In this document: piece after piece, positions 51,894 to 63,970 of the stretch
Numbering within the stretch: position 1 is the stretch's first letter
How the letters are laid out: each line of letters opens with the position of its first letter
Assembly: GCF_030269925.1 (NCBI RefSeq)
Contig: NC_085117.1
Coordinates: forward strand, 2,604,001 to 2,668,000
DNA from: Bombyx mori
Lineage: Eukaryota > Arthropoda > Insecta > Lepidoptera > Bombycidae
Direction: 5' to 3'
Length of the DNA: 64,000 bases
Position numbers and translations under genes: made by a program
Notes under the pieces: model-generated
Database searches by the model: none
What the model was told of the DNA's origin: nothing
Seen by the model: the letters and a program-made list of their open reading frames with translations, nothing else

Positions 51894-52222
51894 TGGTTGG
51901 ACGAACTCACAGCCCACTTGGTGTTAAGTGGTTACTGTAGCCCATAGACATCCACAACGTAAATGCGCCACCCACCTTGAGATATAAGTTCTAATCAGTA
52001 TAGTTACAACGGCTGCCAAACCCTTCAAACTGAAACGCATTCTTCACGGCAGAAACAGGCAGGGTAGTGGTACCTACCCGTGCGGACTCACAAGAGGTCC
52101 TACCATCAGTAATTACGCAAATTATAATTTTGCGGGTTTGATTTTTATTACACGTTACGTTATTCCTTCACCGTGGGAGTCAATCGTGAACATTTATTAA
52201 GTACGTATTTCATTAGAAAAAT
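51883..52222 (-). mobile_element. Bm1-type SINE, head truncated
   Basis: AAGATGGTTGGACGAACTCA to ACGTATTTCATTAGAAAAA. Directly follows the GAT tail of an RTE LINE. Confidence 0.88.
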
Positions 52223-52436
52223 CTGGAGAAATCCGGCGAGAAACCCAATCAGCTAATCGACGCACAGATTGCTCGCTGATTAGAAATTAAAACAGGTTTA
52301 TTTTACTATAATAAAACAGTTATGACGTCCGAATTTTACCATCACACCAGCAAAGCGCAGCTCTTTCCAAAGAACCAATGCGTTCTTCTATAGACTGTAT
52401 TTCTTGAGATCAACTCAGGGATGCAGCATCCCTCCT

Positions 52437-52540
52437 GGGTGCTTAGTGCGAGTTTCTTAACGTTCTCAATCGCGTAAAAGCTAACTCAAACTTGTATGGA
52501 GTTAGAACAGCGCCCCTAGCGGCAAACGTATAAGAAATGT
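52437..52540. mobile_element. Palindromic MITE GTGTGCTTAG, left part
   Basis: GGTGCTTAGTGCGAGTTTCT to GCGCCCCTAGCGGCAAACGT; right end missing. Confidence 0.7.
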
Positions 52541-52660
52541 AGAAGTAGTCGTAGTCTAATAGACCACGAAAAAATTAGGGTCGATAATTTTTTAAACCAA
52601 AAGAAAAGGAGAATGGAAGAGAAAGAAAAGGAGGGGAATATTATAAAAAAGAAAGGAAAA

Positions 52661-53105
52661 ATAATTTACGGCCGCCACTTCGATAAAGCGGCACTACATG
52701 AGAACCCTCTCATCGTGGCCGCAGGTAACTACATTCCCGATCCTGCGGACAGAATGGCAAGCAGTCGACGTCGCCCAAAACACGTCATCTCGGATCCTCC
52801 CGATCCACTAACGGTGCTTCTAGGTACTTCAAGCACCGGTCACCGTTCTCGTCGAACCCGTCGCAGGCGACGAAGGGCTCGACGAGTAAATTAACTCTCA
52901 GACACAGCCCACTGAGTTTCTCGCCGGATCTTCTCAGTGGGTCGCGTTTCCGATCCGGTGGTAGATTCTGCGAAGCATGGCTCTTGCTAGGGTTCGTGTT
53001 AGCAACGTCATCAGGTTTGAGCCCCGTGAGCTCACCTACAAAAGTTAGGGTTACGCTGATATAGCCTCTCAAGGCTATTAGCCTAGGTAGGAAAAAAAAA
53101 AAAAT
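52661..53105 (+). mobile_element. Jockey-type LINE, RT C-terminus and 3' UTR
   Basis: Encodes RHFDKAALHENPLIVAAGNY then IPDPADRMASSRRRPKHVIS, stop TAA at 52894, 3' UTR, AGGTAGG and A-tail. This copy sets the orientation of all other fragments. Confidence 0.92.
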
Positions 53106-53915
53106 ACGGGCGATCTGAAGTCGGGAAGGGGATGGGGGTGAGTTTTTAAGGGTTAAAAACGGTTTTTCTCGATTTCCGGCAAAACTAAAAGTCCCATGGA
53201 AAAAAGTCAAATGGCAAAGTTGTAGGTAATAAAAAGATCTAAAACATTTGTATTTACACTTTTTTCACATAACCTCAAAATTCAAAATACAAGTGTTTGG
53301 TTCTATTTATTTATTTTTCAAAAAAAAAAAAAATCCTCGAAATTGGGTGAAATCTTACCTTCTTATGTCCCAAATACGCCGTAATTTATTTGATTAGGAA
53401 TATTTATTTTTTCACCTTATTTTGAATTAATATCGAAAAAGCACCGTAATTTTTTCAATCGAAAATTCACCCGTCAAAATATCAGCTTTTTTCAAAAAGT
53501 TGGTATGTTTCCTGTTTTTTGAAATCTCTACTTTTCGATGGTGAAAAAAAAATACATGCGTGCAATTCACACGTGGTAGAAGTGAAACCTTCCAAAATTA
53601 AAATACAATTATCCTAAACGTCTTAAGTATATGTAAAATTTTGTCATTAGTAAATAATTGTAAGGTAGGCGCCCTCTGTGAATTGATATTTTAATTTCAC
53701 GTATAATCCTAAATTAAAATTCACTACAAGAGCTTTCATACACACGTTAGCATTAAAAAATCTCACAGATGGCGCTGTATTAAATAGTATGTATATTTCT
53801 GTCTCATTCATCCTACACATTTTTGTATTTGTGTCTCTTACCTGTCGTTTTTTCCGTTGCATCCGGTTTGAAATCGCAACGATTCTAAAGAAGTTTTCAC
53901 TTCAAAAATTTTACT
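53106..53915. other. AT-rich stretch, no gene seen
   Basis: A 71-codon minus ORF (53647-53862) has an ATG, but nothing else supports it. Confidence 0.55.
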
Positions 53916-53917
53916 AT

Positions 53918-54100
53918 AGTTAATCTTCTCAGTAAATGGGTCGCGTTTCCGATCCGGTGGTAGATTCTGTGAAGGACGGCTCTCTTGCTAGGGTTCGTGT
54001 TAGCAACGTCGTCAGGTATGAGCCCCGTGAGCTCACCTACTAGTTAAGGTTACGCTGATATAGCCTCCCAAGGCTATCAGCTTAGGTAGGGAAAAAAAAC
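53918..54100 (+). mobile_element. Jockey-type LINE 3' UTR
   Basis: CTTCTCAGTAAATGGGTCGC to AGGTAGGGAAAAAAAA. Confidence 0.85.
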
Positions 54101-54137
54101 GCCTTCGTCGAGCGATTTCCAACGCTTGACTGACATC

Positions 54138-54559
54138 TCTATATGTTAATACGTGAAGCAAAAACTTTGTATCCCTTTTTACGAAAATTGCGCGGACGGA
54201 GGAGTATGAAACTTTCCACACATATAGAGAATATAGAGAAGAAGTGTACAATGCAATTTTTTTTTTAAATAATGCATAAAATATACATTAAATCAATAAA
54301 GAAAACATAACACACACTACATACCATGTACTTGACGCACACACGCATGCATACTATTTATTTATTGTCAAACTTTTGTTCTTGACGTCTGTTGTCAAAT
54401 TGAGAATAGATTCAATATTGTTTGTCTTTGTTAATATTTTTTATAGTGTAGTCTTGGCGAAATTTGTGATTATAGAAGTATAAAATACAATCATAATAGT
54501 GTACAAACTTACAATTCCAATTAATTATAGTCGAATTTCGACTACTGCGGGACCTCTAG
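54138..54559 (+). mobile_element. Helitron-like element H1, complete
   Basis: TCTATATGTTAATACGTGAA to hairpin AGTCGAATTTCGACT and GGGACCTCTAG, flanked by T. Confidence 0.82.
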
Positions 54560-54835
54560 TATTTATTAATTAATCGTACAATCGATTTATTGACGCCATC
54601 ATTGATTTATGTTAACGAAAGCGAAGCCAGCGAGATTCGAGTGAAAACGTTACTAGAGATTTTGTCGGAAAGTTTAGAATTAATTTTTGTATAGATAGAA
54701 TTATGATGATGAGAGAGACATATCGTGTATTTTTGATTGATTAGCCGAATTCAGTAAAAAATTAGAAGTTTTCAGTTCGATTGTGTCGAAAGCTTTAGAT
54801 TTAGCTTTTAAGCTTTAGCTTTAGACTTCTGAATC

Positions 54836-55267
54836 GTCGTGGCCTTACGGATAAGACGTCCGGTGCATTCGTGTTGAGCGATGCACCGGTGTTCGAATCC
54901 CGCAGGCGGGTACCAATTTTTCTAATGAAACTCTACTTAACAAATGTTCACGATTGACTTCCACGGTGAAAGAATAACATCGTGTAATAAAAATGAAACC
55001 CGCAAAATTATAATTTGCGTAATTACTGGTGGTAGGACCTCTTGTGAGTCCGCGCGGGTAGGTACCACCACCCCGCCTATTTCTGCCATGAAACAGTAAT
55101 GCGTTTCGGTTTGAAGGGCGGGGCAGACGTTGTAACTACACTTGAGACCTTAGAACTTATATCTCAAGGTGGGTGGCGCATTTACGTTGTGGATGTCTAT
55201 GGGCTCCAGTAACCACTTAACCAGGTGGGCTGTGAGCTCGTCCACCCATCTAAGCAATAAAAAAAAA
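54836..55267 (+). mobile_element. Bm1-type SINE, full length
   Basis: GTCGTGGCCTTACGGATAAG, B-box GTTCGAATCCCGCAGG, tail TAAGCAATAAAAAAAA. GAATC is repeated at both ends. Confidence 0.94.
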
Positions 55268-55368
55268 GAGAATCTAAGCCAAAATCGTATGTTGAATTGT
55301 TAGAATTGTAGGTAGACCGACTTATCCACTTAATAGGGATTATAGTGGCTCGTTGTGTCGCCAATGCT

Positions 55369-55614
55369 TTTTTTTTTTATTGCTTAGATGGGTGGACGAG
55401 CTCACAGCCCACCTGGTGTTAAGTGGTTACTGGAGCCCATAGACATCCACTACGTAAATGCGCCACCCACCTTGAGATACAAGTTCTAAGGTCTCAAGTA
55501 TAGTTACAACGGCTGCCCCACCCTTCAAACCGAAACGCATTACTGCTTCACGGCAGAAATAGGCAGGGTGGTGGTACCCACCCGCGCGGACTCACAAGAG
55601 GTCCTACCACCAGA
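55369..55614 (-). mobile_element. Bm1-type SINE
   Basis: TTATTGCTTAGATGGGTGGA to GGTCCTACCACCAG. Confidence 0.92.
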
Positions 55615-55966
55615 TAGCCAAATCCCTCGTTACTGGTGTGTTCACCACGACGCTTCAAACCACGACGACTTCAAACTTCTTCGAATTTGTACCGAACCTC
55701 CGAATTTATCTTCGTAATTCCGAGACACGTTTTCTTTCACGGATTTTAGTTCGACAACGTGACTTCAGAGGTATTAAGACGCTAAGAACATCATGTGTTT
55801 CTCGTAAAAAAATATCTATTGTATGATTATACTTGAATAGTAAGTTTTATTAGCAAATTGGACGATACGAAGCGATTCAAATTACCTATTAGCATTTTCG
55901 TCAGGGCAATTTTAACCGCTTGTATTCACTTTTGACTTCGCATTTCAAATGTATTACTTACTGTAG

Positions 55967-56315
55967 TGGTCTCCCGGTAGTCCAAATTCGACTATAATTA
56001 GTTTAAATTAGAAGTTTGAACGTTATTATGGTTCTATTGTCAAAGACTATTTATTATACTTCTATAATCACAGATTTCGCCAAGACTACAATAGTATTAA
56101 AGACAAACAATATTAATATATTCCCAATTTGACCACAGACTTCAAACAATAAAAAAACATTGACAATAAACGAAGAGTATGCGTGTGTGTTTGTGTGTCA
56201 AATACATGGTAGTGTATGGATTTAATGTATTTTTACGGCATAATTAAAGAAAAAATAGCATTGTGCACTCCTTCTCTATATTCTCTATAAGTGTGGGAAA
56301 TTTCATACTACTCCT
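55967..56315 (-). mobile_element. Helitron-like element H1, truncated
   Basis: GTGGTCTCCCGGTAGTCCAA to GTGTGGGAAATTTCATACT; hairpin damaged. Confidence 0.68.
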
Positions 56316-56625
56316 AAGCAATTTTAAATCGACTTGACTATAACTAATTCGATATATATCTATATCTTCTTCTGAGTCGGTCTCTTCATTACTGAAGGTC
56401 GTGTCTAATCTAAAATGTGGACCACTCGATGCACAATGCTTCCCCACGTCTTCCTGTCCTCGGCGGTCTTTATAGCCTCGGTTATTGGCAGGCCGGTGAG
56501 CGTCTTAACCAGATCAGACCAGCGGGTAGGTGAGCGTCCGCATAATCTTCTCCCGATATATATATATAATTCTATGTTATTAATGTTAAAGCGTGTTTGT
56601 TTGTCGTTCTGTTACGTAGAAGAGA

Positions 56626-57112
56626 GTCCGTGCTGGAGGCATGGTCCAGACGGCTGGCCGATCCTTCGGCTGGTCGTAGGACCGTCGAGGCGATTCGCCC
56701 GGTTCTTGTGAATTGGGTGAATCGTGACAGAGGACGCCTCACTTTCCGGCTCACGCAGGTGCTCACTGGGCATGGTTGCTTCGGTGAGTTCCTGCACCGG
56801 ATCGGAGCCGAGCCGACGGCAGAGTGCCACCATTGTGGTTGCGGCTTGGACACGGCGGAGCACACGCTCGTCGCCTGCCCCGCATGGGAGGGGTGGCGCC
56901 GTGTCCTCGTCGCAAAAATAGGAAACGACTTGTCGTTGCCGAGTGTTGTGGCATCGATGCTCGGCGACGACGAGTCGTGGAAGGCGATGCTCGACTTCTG
57001 CGAGTGCACCATCTCGCAGAAGGAGGCGGCGGGGCGCGTGAGAGACACGCAAGCCCGCCGCCGTCGAGCGGGGGCCAGGGAGGCGGATCTCGCCCAAGCC
57101 CTGGCCCTCTAA
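56626..57112 (+). pseudogene. R1-clade ORF2 C-terminus (partial)
   Basis: Open frame of about 160 residues after the RT domain: Arg/Ala/Leu-rich with zinc knuckle and a helical basic end (RVRDTQARRRRAGAREADLA). The start is lost by 5' truncation. Confidence 0.85.
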
Positions 57113-57595
57113 GTGTTTCGGGTCCCCTTCATATGTCGGTCTGGGGACAGGCGAAGGGGGCCTAAGAAGACGACGTGCAAGCTGCTCTGCACGCGTTTTA
57201 CGCAAGAGCATCCGGGTGATGGAAGGCCGGCTATCCTCGACCCACGCTGGTTCTGACCCAGCGGGGTATTCCGTAGGATAGACCATTCTAACCGGCGCCA
57301 TCTAGGCGGGCTCCGGATAGCCTGCCGACCGAGAGGGCTGGTGGTCGTGGCGCCGACGACCGCCGGTCCGGCGTCCCGAGGGGGAGGGTGATGGGAGAGA
57401 TGTGCTCCGCACTAAACGCTTCACTTTCCCCCCTTTGCCTTTGCATGGGTTCTGTCCCATGCGAGGTTCGGACGCGGGTTGTTGAGCGACAGGAGGTTTT
57501 AGTCAGTTCGACTCCGACATGCCCCGCCTTCCATCCCCAGGGGAGGGCGGAAGTCCGGCGATTTCCTCCTGACCAAAAAAAAAAAAAAAAAAAAA
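56626..57595 (+). mobile_element. R1-clade LINE, 5'-truncated, with 11-12 bp target duplication
   Basis: Carries the last ~160 codons of ORF2, including a CCHC knuckle (CHHCGCGLDTAEHTLVACPAW), stop at 57112, GC-rich 3' UTR and a ~21-nt A-tail. ACGTAGAAGAGA is repeated at 56614-56625 and after the tail (to 57607). Intact frame and clean duplication indicate a recent insertion. Confidence 0.93.
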
Positions 57596-57659
57596 ACGTA
57601 GAAGAGAAGCAATGGATTGACGTAATTTTCATATAGTACAGAGTTAGACGAGCAAACTA

Positions 57660-57850
57660 ACTCATACACAGCCCATTCTTCTCAGTGGGTCGCGATTCCG
57701 ATCCGGTGGTAGGTAGATTCTGCGAAGCACTGCTTTTGGTAAGGCTAGAGTTAACAATTCTCTCAGGTTGAGCCCGTGAGCTCACGTACCCTTCTGGTCG
57801 TAGCTGAAATAGCCTCTTACGCTATCAGCGAATAGTTAGGGAAGAAAAAG
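57660..57850 (+). mobile_element. Jockey-type LINE 3' UTR
   Basis: CACAGCCCATTCTTCTCAGT to GTTAGGGAAGAAAAAG. Close behind the R1-clade element. Confidence 0.8.
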
Positions 57851-58004
57851 TGATTAGTATTAAGTCAGGAGACTGACATATGTTAACTTAAGTCTCGAAA
57901 AATACATCTCATTTCAACGGAAAACTAGATTGATGCTTCTCTTTGACCGTGCAAGCAAATCAGCGGGAAACTGCTAGGATTTTATATACATATATATACT
58001 AGCT

Positions 58005-58215
58005 GAACCCCGTGGTGTTACCCGCGGTTATTTTCATACCGCGGTTAACGCTGCAGGGCGAAGTTAGTTTAAAAAAGTAGCCTAAGTTACTCCTTATATC
58101 ATCAGCTACCTAACAGTGACAGTCCCGTCAAAATGGATCCAGCCGTTCCAGAGATTAGCTGGAACAAAAAGACAGACAGACAGACAGACCGACAGACAGG
58201 CAGACGAAAATTTGA
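58005..58215 (+). mobile_element. CTAG-family repeat with GACA microsatellite
   Basis: ACTAGCTGAACCCCGTGGTG to GATCCAGCCGTTCCAGAGAT, ending in (GACA)n at 58166-58205. Confidence 0.6.
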
Positions 58216-58870
58216 AAAAAATATATTTTTGGTGTATTTACCGTGGTACATTTATGCATTTATTGAAAAGCGGTTATTTAATATTACAAACAGACACTCC
58301 AATTTTATTTATTTGTATATACATAATATACTAATACAAGGATCATGCAAATTTTATAGTTTGCGTAAAAACAAACGCGGTCGGTGATTTGTTAATGTCG
58401 CAGTCCACTGGCCTGTGTAATTGTTTAATGCCCGGATTCATGTGAAAAGTGTTTTATGTCGAAATATCTTAGTATGGTTTTACCTTGACGCAACCGTTAG
58501 CTCGCAAAATCTGCAGATCGTCAAGTACCACATATCACGCGCACCCCCTAGGCGCGGAGACCTCCAAGGAGGGTCGGAAACGCACCGAAAAAAAATTGCT
58601 TAGCTGTTAAATAAGATAACGTATCGACCGTGCGGTGTCTAGAATAGCAGCATCCAACTAGGCACGTGGGTGTCAGGGGATTTCCCGGAAAATGTACGTT
58701 AGCGTTCTCTGAGCGTTTACACCAATATACCTAGTCAGGTCATAAGTATTGTCACACAGTAAAAACTTTTCTTTTAGAATGCTGGCCACAAAAAAGTTTG
58801 TTGAATTCGAATTTCGAATTGTTCATGAAAATAAAAATGTATACTTTTAGAATTTTACTCATTTTTAAAT

Positions 58871-60694
58871 ATGGAGTGGACGCTTAAAGAAGACCGTGTT
58901 GCAGTTATTGCGTTGTATCGTTGCGGTTACGCGCCAATTCAAATTTTTAACATACTGAAAAATTTGAATATAACCAAAAGATTCGTTTATCGTACCATCA
59001 AACGATACAATGAAGACTCTAGTGTAGATGACAGGTCAAGAAGTGGTCGCCCTCGGTCTGTTAGGACTCCAGCAGTGATAAAAGCTGTGAAGGCGCGTAT
59101 TCAAAGAAATCCCAAACGTAAGCAGAAACTGTTGGCCCTTCAGATGGGATTAAGCAGAACCACGGTGAAAAGGGTGTTAAATGAAGACTTAGGGCTCGGG
59201 CCTAGAGGTGGCTAATATAACCAATAACCAATAAATTTACCGGTAAAAAAAATTAACACTTCTATTCGATAAATAAAATTACCCAAAACGGTTAAAAATA
59301 CCGTTTACCAAACACACTGCGTGTAGTGGCATAGGCAATTATTGGAAATTATATTTATGCAAGTTTCAACTTTATTTCAACACGTAAGATTCATTTTCGC
59401 CTTGCAGATGTCTTCAACTTATCATGTAAAAAATATTGAATTTTATGATTTCATTGTATGCTCTATACCCCTCAAAATAAAGCACAATATTTAAGTTGGT
59501 GTATTTTACAGTTAATGATAATTTTTTTCGTTAAAAAATTGAAATGAAACGATATTTTTACCGAACGCGAAGATGACGTGATTGGTTGATTTTTTAAACG
59601 TAATATTTTGTTTGGTACTTGACATTTTGGTGGCTCAGTGCATCTTTTCTATTATTTTGGTAAAGTTGTGTTTTTGTATTTTAAGAGATTTGTACTTTGT
59701 GTTTGTGTGTTTTGACTTTGTTTTTGTGTGTTTGAGACTTTGCTTACTTTGTTGTTGTGGATTTTTAAATTGTATATCTAATTTAAAATGCCGAAACGCA
59801 ATGCAGAAATATGGGATCATTTCGAAAAGTGCTAGTACCATTCAAGTTTAACATTAGCAAAATTAATTTTTCAACGAAAAGATTTACCGGTATTTTCAAC
59901 CAATAAAAATATCGGTAATTTTTTTTATCAATTACCAGTTAACAGATAAATAAATTCAACCGTTAACGCCATCTCTAGCTCGGGCATATCGAAGAAAAAC
60001 AGGACATCGTTTGAATGCTCGTCTAATGGACCTGAGACTGAAGAGATGCCGCGCTTTGTTGAAGTGGTACGCGGGAAAAAAATATCGGGAAATTCTTTTT
60101 TCGGGTGAAAAATTTTTTACCGTAAAAGAGAGCTACAACAAACAAAATGATAAGGTGTACGCACACAGTAGTGAAGAAGCGAGCAATCGTATTCCGCGTG
60201 TCCAACGAGGTCATTTTCCATCCTCGCTCATGGTATGTTTGGGAGTTTCTTAGTGGGGCTTAACAGAGGTACATTTTTGTGAGAAAGGTGTAAAAAAGAA
60301 TGCAGTTGTGTATCAAAATACAGTCCTGACGAACCTTGTGGAACCTGTTTCTCATACCATGTTCAATAACAGGCACTAGGTATTCCAACAAGATTCGGCG
60401 CCAGCTCATAGAGCGAAGAGCACACAAGACTGGCTGGCGGCGCGTGAAATCGACTTCATCCGGCACGAAGACTGGCCCTCCTCCAGTCCAGATTTGAATC
60501 CGTTAGATTACAAGATATGGCAACACTTGGAGGAAAAGGCGTGCTCAAAGCTTCATCCCAATTTGGAGTCACTCAAGACATCCTTGATTAAGGCAGCCGC
60601 CGATATTGACATGGACCTCGTTCGTGCTGCGATAGACGACTGGCCGCGCAGATTGAAGGCCTGTATTCAAAATCACGGAGGTCATTTTGAATAA
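58871..60694 (+). pseudogene. mariner transposase pseudogene, copy 2
   Basis: After the insertion the frame resumes at RAYRRKTGH. The first catalytic Asp is replaced by Gly (LFSGEKFFTV), and Trp codons have become stops near 60253 and 60378. QQDSAPAH and PLDYKIW remain. Confidence 0.88.
59202..59977 (+). mobile_element. hAT-type nonautonomous element with BED-finger remnant
   Basis: Inserted in mariner copy 2. Flanked by the 8-bp duplication GCTCGGGC (59194-59201 and 59978-59985). Ends TAGAGGTGGC and TAGAGATGGC (inverted), as in hAT elements. At 59788 an ATG opens MPKRNAEIWDHFEKC then stop, which looks like the first half of a BED zinc finger. Confidence 0.82.
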
Positions 60695-61029
60695 ACTTTA
60701 GTGTCATAAGAATTTATGTTTTGTTAAGTTCATTTTGGTATATGAATGGTTACATAATGAATAAACTTGTTTCAATTATTTTACATTAAACATGTGACAG
60801 AATTTATGACCTGACTAGTTACAATAAACTTCCCTTATAACACGATAGTCTTATAACGCATTTTCGTATTAAGCGATTTCATTCGCTCGTATAACACGGG
60901 TATTCCCCCATCTAACGCGGAAATTTCACACGTTATACATAAATATTTCTGTACTGTGAAATTTACAATGATTTGTACAGTTAGTTTCATACTTAATTTC
61001 TTGTCGCTCTTGCACTGCTCTTGTTAGGG

Positions 61030-61640
61030 CTCTACCCGATGATATGCAGGCGATGTAAAATGTCCCTTAGAAATAAGGTGACACTCTACAAAACTTGCAT
61101 ACGCCCCGTCATGACCTATGCAAGTGTAGCGTTCGATCACGCGGCCCGCACTCACTTAAAATCATTCCAAATTCAATCCCGTTTTGCAGGATAGCCGTCG
61201 GAGCTCTGTGGTTCGTCAGGAACGTCGACCTCCATGACGACCTGGACTTAGAGTCCATCAGTAAGTATCTGCAGTCGGCGTCGATGCGCCACTTCGATAA
61301 AGCGGCACGACACGAGAACCCTCTCATCGTGGCCGCCGGTAACTACATTCCCGATCCTGCGGAAAGAATGGAAGGCAGTCGACGTCGCCCCAAACACATC
61401 ATTTCGGATCCTCCCGATCCACTAACGATGCTTTTAGGTACCTCAAGCACCGGTCACCGTAAATTAACCCTCAGACACAGCCCACTGAGTTTCTGGCCGG
61501 ATCTTCTCAGTGGGTCGCGTTTCCGATCCGGTGATAGATTCTGCTAACAACGTCGTCAGGTTTGAGCCCCGTGAGCTCACCTACTAGATAAGGTTCCGCT
61601 GAAATAGCTTCTCAAGGCTATCAGATTAGGTAGGAAAAGA
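61030..61640 (+). mobile_element. Jockey-type LINE, longest copy, frameshifted
   Basis: RT end: MSLRNKVTLYKTCIRPVMTY and FDHAARTHLKSFQIQSRF in one frame, then after a one-base shift near 61185 RIAVGALWFVRNVDLHDDLD and AGNYIPDPAERMEGSRRRPK. 3' UTR and short A-tail follow. Confidence 0.88.
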
Positions 61641-61673
61641 AACTTGTTAGGGCCAGTGTTAGCAACGCCGCCT

Positions 61674-61846
61674 GTGTGCTTAGAGCGAATTTTTTAACTT
61701 TCTCGATAGCGTAAAAGTTAAGCCAATTTTGTATGCAGTTGGAAAAGCGCCCCTAGCGGCAAACGTAGGCAAAAGATTGCATTCCATACAAATAAGAGCT
61801 GACTTTTACGCTGTCGAGAATGTTAAAAAACTCACTATAAACACAC
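61674..61846. mobile_element. Palindromic MITE GTGTGCTTAG, copy 2
   Basis: GTGTGCTTAGAGCGAATTTT to ACTCACTATAAACACAC; internal AGCGCCCCTAGCGGCAAACG. Confidence 0.82.
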
Positions 61847-61854
61847 TGGTTTGA

Positions 61855-61948
61855 TACACTGAACTCACCTACACGTTAGGGTAACGCTGACATAGCCTCT
61901 CAAGGCTTAGCGCAGCATTATCAGCCGAAGCTTAGGTAGGAAAAAGTC
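61855..61948 (+). mobile_element. Jockey-type LINE tail fragment
   Basis: CTCACCTACACGTTAGGGTA to AGGTAGGAAAAA. Confidence 0.75.
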
Positions 61949-61949
61949 A

Positions 61950-62318
61950 TAAACCTCAAAGTCAATTTATATTAAGCGAAAAATTCCACGTGGTGTAGGC
62001 TTGTATTAGACAAGCACGTTATAACTTAATTAATCCACAAGAATTCGTTTCACACGATATAACATACGAAGATAGAAGCAATAAATCTTCATTGGATTAC
62101 ATACCTTATTCTACCCAAGCACACATATGAAAATCGTTTGAAAATTGCTTCTCGATACTTTGAAGGAACGTAATCTTTATTGATACGTATTTAAGAACTA
62201 AATTTCATATGTCGGTTACTTTAAATTAATTTCGGAAATGGTATGTACTACGAATTTGTGACATCTATTGTATTTTCCATCCAATTTATCTTGACCTCTC
62301 GTTCAATGTTTCCACTTA
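61950..62318. other. Unique-looking stretch, no gene seen
   Basis: No ORF or repeat recognised. Confidence 0.5.
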
Positions 62319-62352
62319 TACTGATACCAAATAAAACGGACCCTTAATTACA
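62319..62352 (+). repeat. Dispersed repeat R150, short piece
   Basis: CTGATACCAAATAAAACGGA. Confidence 0.5.
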
Positions 62353-62363
62353 TTGCATAATTA

Positions 62364-62757
62364 CAGTGCATTCGTATCTAACGATGCAACGGTATTCGAA
62401 TCCCGCAGGCGGGTACCAATTTTTCTAATGAAATACGTACTTTACAAATGTTCACGATTGACTTCCACAATGAAGGAATAACATCCTCTAATAAAAATCA
62501 AACCCGCAAAATTATAATTTCCGTAATTACTGGTCGTAGGACCTCTTGTGAGTCCGCACGGGTAGGTACCTCCGCCCTGCCTCTTTCTGCCGTGAAGCAG
62601 TAAAGCGTTTCGATTTGTAGGGTGGGATGTAACTATACTTAAGACCTTATATCTCAAGGTGGGTGGTACATTTACTTTATAGATGTCTATGGGCTCCAGT
62701 AAGCACTTAACACCAGGTGGGCTATGAGCCCGTCCACCCATCTAAGCAATAAAAAAA
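62364..62757 (+). mobile_element. Bm1-type SINE, most of tRNA head present
   Basis: GTGCATTCGTATCTAACGAT, B-box TATTCGAATCCCGC, tail TAAGCAATAAAAAAA. Confidence 0.9.
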
Positions 62758-63043
62758 GACGGTATTAGAAACAAAAACATAGGAGCAAAGCCCTGCGCTT
62801 TGACTAGTCTTAGCGCGGCTCAAACTATGTTTGTCGCGCTTCAGGAGTCCCATTTTAACATGCCCCCCGGTCTGTTGTAAGATATCACAGTCGCACGGTT
62901 CTTTTTATGATAGCTGTTAACTCTTACTGTGACCTTCGCCAAAATGTAGCAATATTTCCATGGTTCGCGCTTTTGTAATGTAAATAGCTTTAGAGTACTT
63001 AGCTCGATGTTTACTCGTTCATTGGGCAATGATGGGTTAATTT

Positions 63044-63482
63044 TATTTTTTTATTACTTAGATGGGTGGACGAGCTCACGGCCCACCTGTTGTTAAGTGG
63101 TTACCGAAGCCCATAGATATCTACAACGTAAATGCCACCACCCAACTTGAGATATAAGTTCTAAGATCTCAGTATAGTTACAACGGCCGCCCCGCCCTTC
63201 AAACCGAAACGCATTACTGCTTCACGGCAGAAATAGGCAGGGTGGTGGGACCTACCCGCGCGGACTCTCAAGAGGTCCTACCACCAGTAATTACGCAAAT
63301 TATAATTTTGCGGGTTTCATTTTTATTACAAAATGTTATTCCTACACCGTGGAAGTCAATTGTGAACATTTGTTGAGTACGTATTTCATTAGAAAAATTA
63401 GTACCCGCCTGAGATTCGAACACCGGTGCATCGCTCAACACGAATGCACCGGACGTCTCTTATCCTTTAGGCCACGACGACT
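63044..63482 (-). mobile_element. Bm1-type SINE, full length
   Basis: TTATTACTTAGATGGGTGGA to TTTAGGCCACGACGAC. Confidence 0.92.
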
Positions 63483-63970
63483 TCATAGAAGTATAGTCCT
63501 TGACAATACTCGTAGAACCATATTAATGCTCAAACTCATAATTTAAAGGTTCCGAAACGACCAGTTCTACAAATGACTTGAGCTGTCAAAGCTATTTCGC
63601 GCCAAAATTCCGACAGTAACAAGACCGACGAAGGTATTCAATCTCGTACGGCCTAGTTACACATTTTCACTCGTATATCACGAAATCGTTCGGAAACTGT
63701 AACGCTCTGATCTACAATATTCAAGTTTAATGCCGTTCAAAGCGAAATACCGGATGTTCGCTGGAGCGTCGCGTGACGTCATTCTATAGACGATAGACGC
63801 GGAAAACGGCATATTGTCATTTCGTGACATTGACAAAGAATATGGACACGTTTTGGGTATTATTATTATTATATTTATTTAAAATATTATTAATCACATG
63901 CACAATATTTTTTTAAAAAGATATCAAAGGTAATTTTTTTTTTAAATTATATAAAAATAGATTGCCGCTA
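63483..63970. other. Unique stretch with CRE-like site
   Basis: TGACGTCA near 63775 and AT-rich DNA leading to the candidate ATG at 63971. Confidence 0.35.

Larger units (their letters stand above)
58730..60818 (+). mobile_element. mariner DD37D, dead copy 2, split by a hAT element
   Basis: Same terminal repeats and transposase as copy 1. The HTH part is uninterrupted (58871-59193). A 776-bp hAT derivative is inserted at 59202-59977. Confidence 0.92.

Noticed and set aside
53647..53862. 71-codon minus ORF with ATG and a donor-like GTAAGAG after seven codons
   Set aside because: No second exon, domain or codon signal found.
56612..57301. 229-codon minus-strand ORF
   Set aside because: Antisense of the GC-rich R1-clade ORF2 end; the sense frame has the zinc knuckle.
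7010..58205. CRISPR-like spaced repeats
   Set aside because: The recurring blocks are SINE and LINE copies in both orientations with irregular spacing; no array structure.
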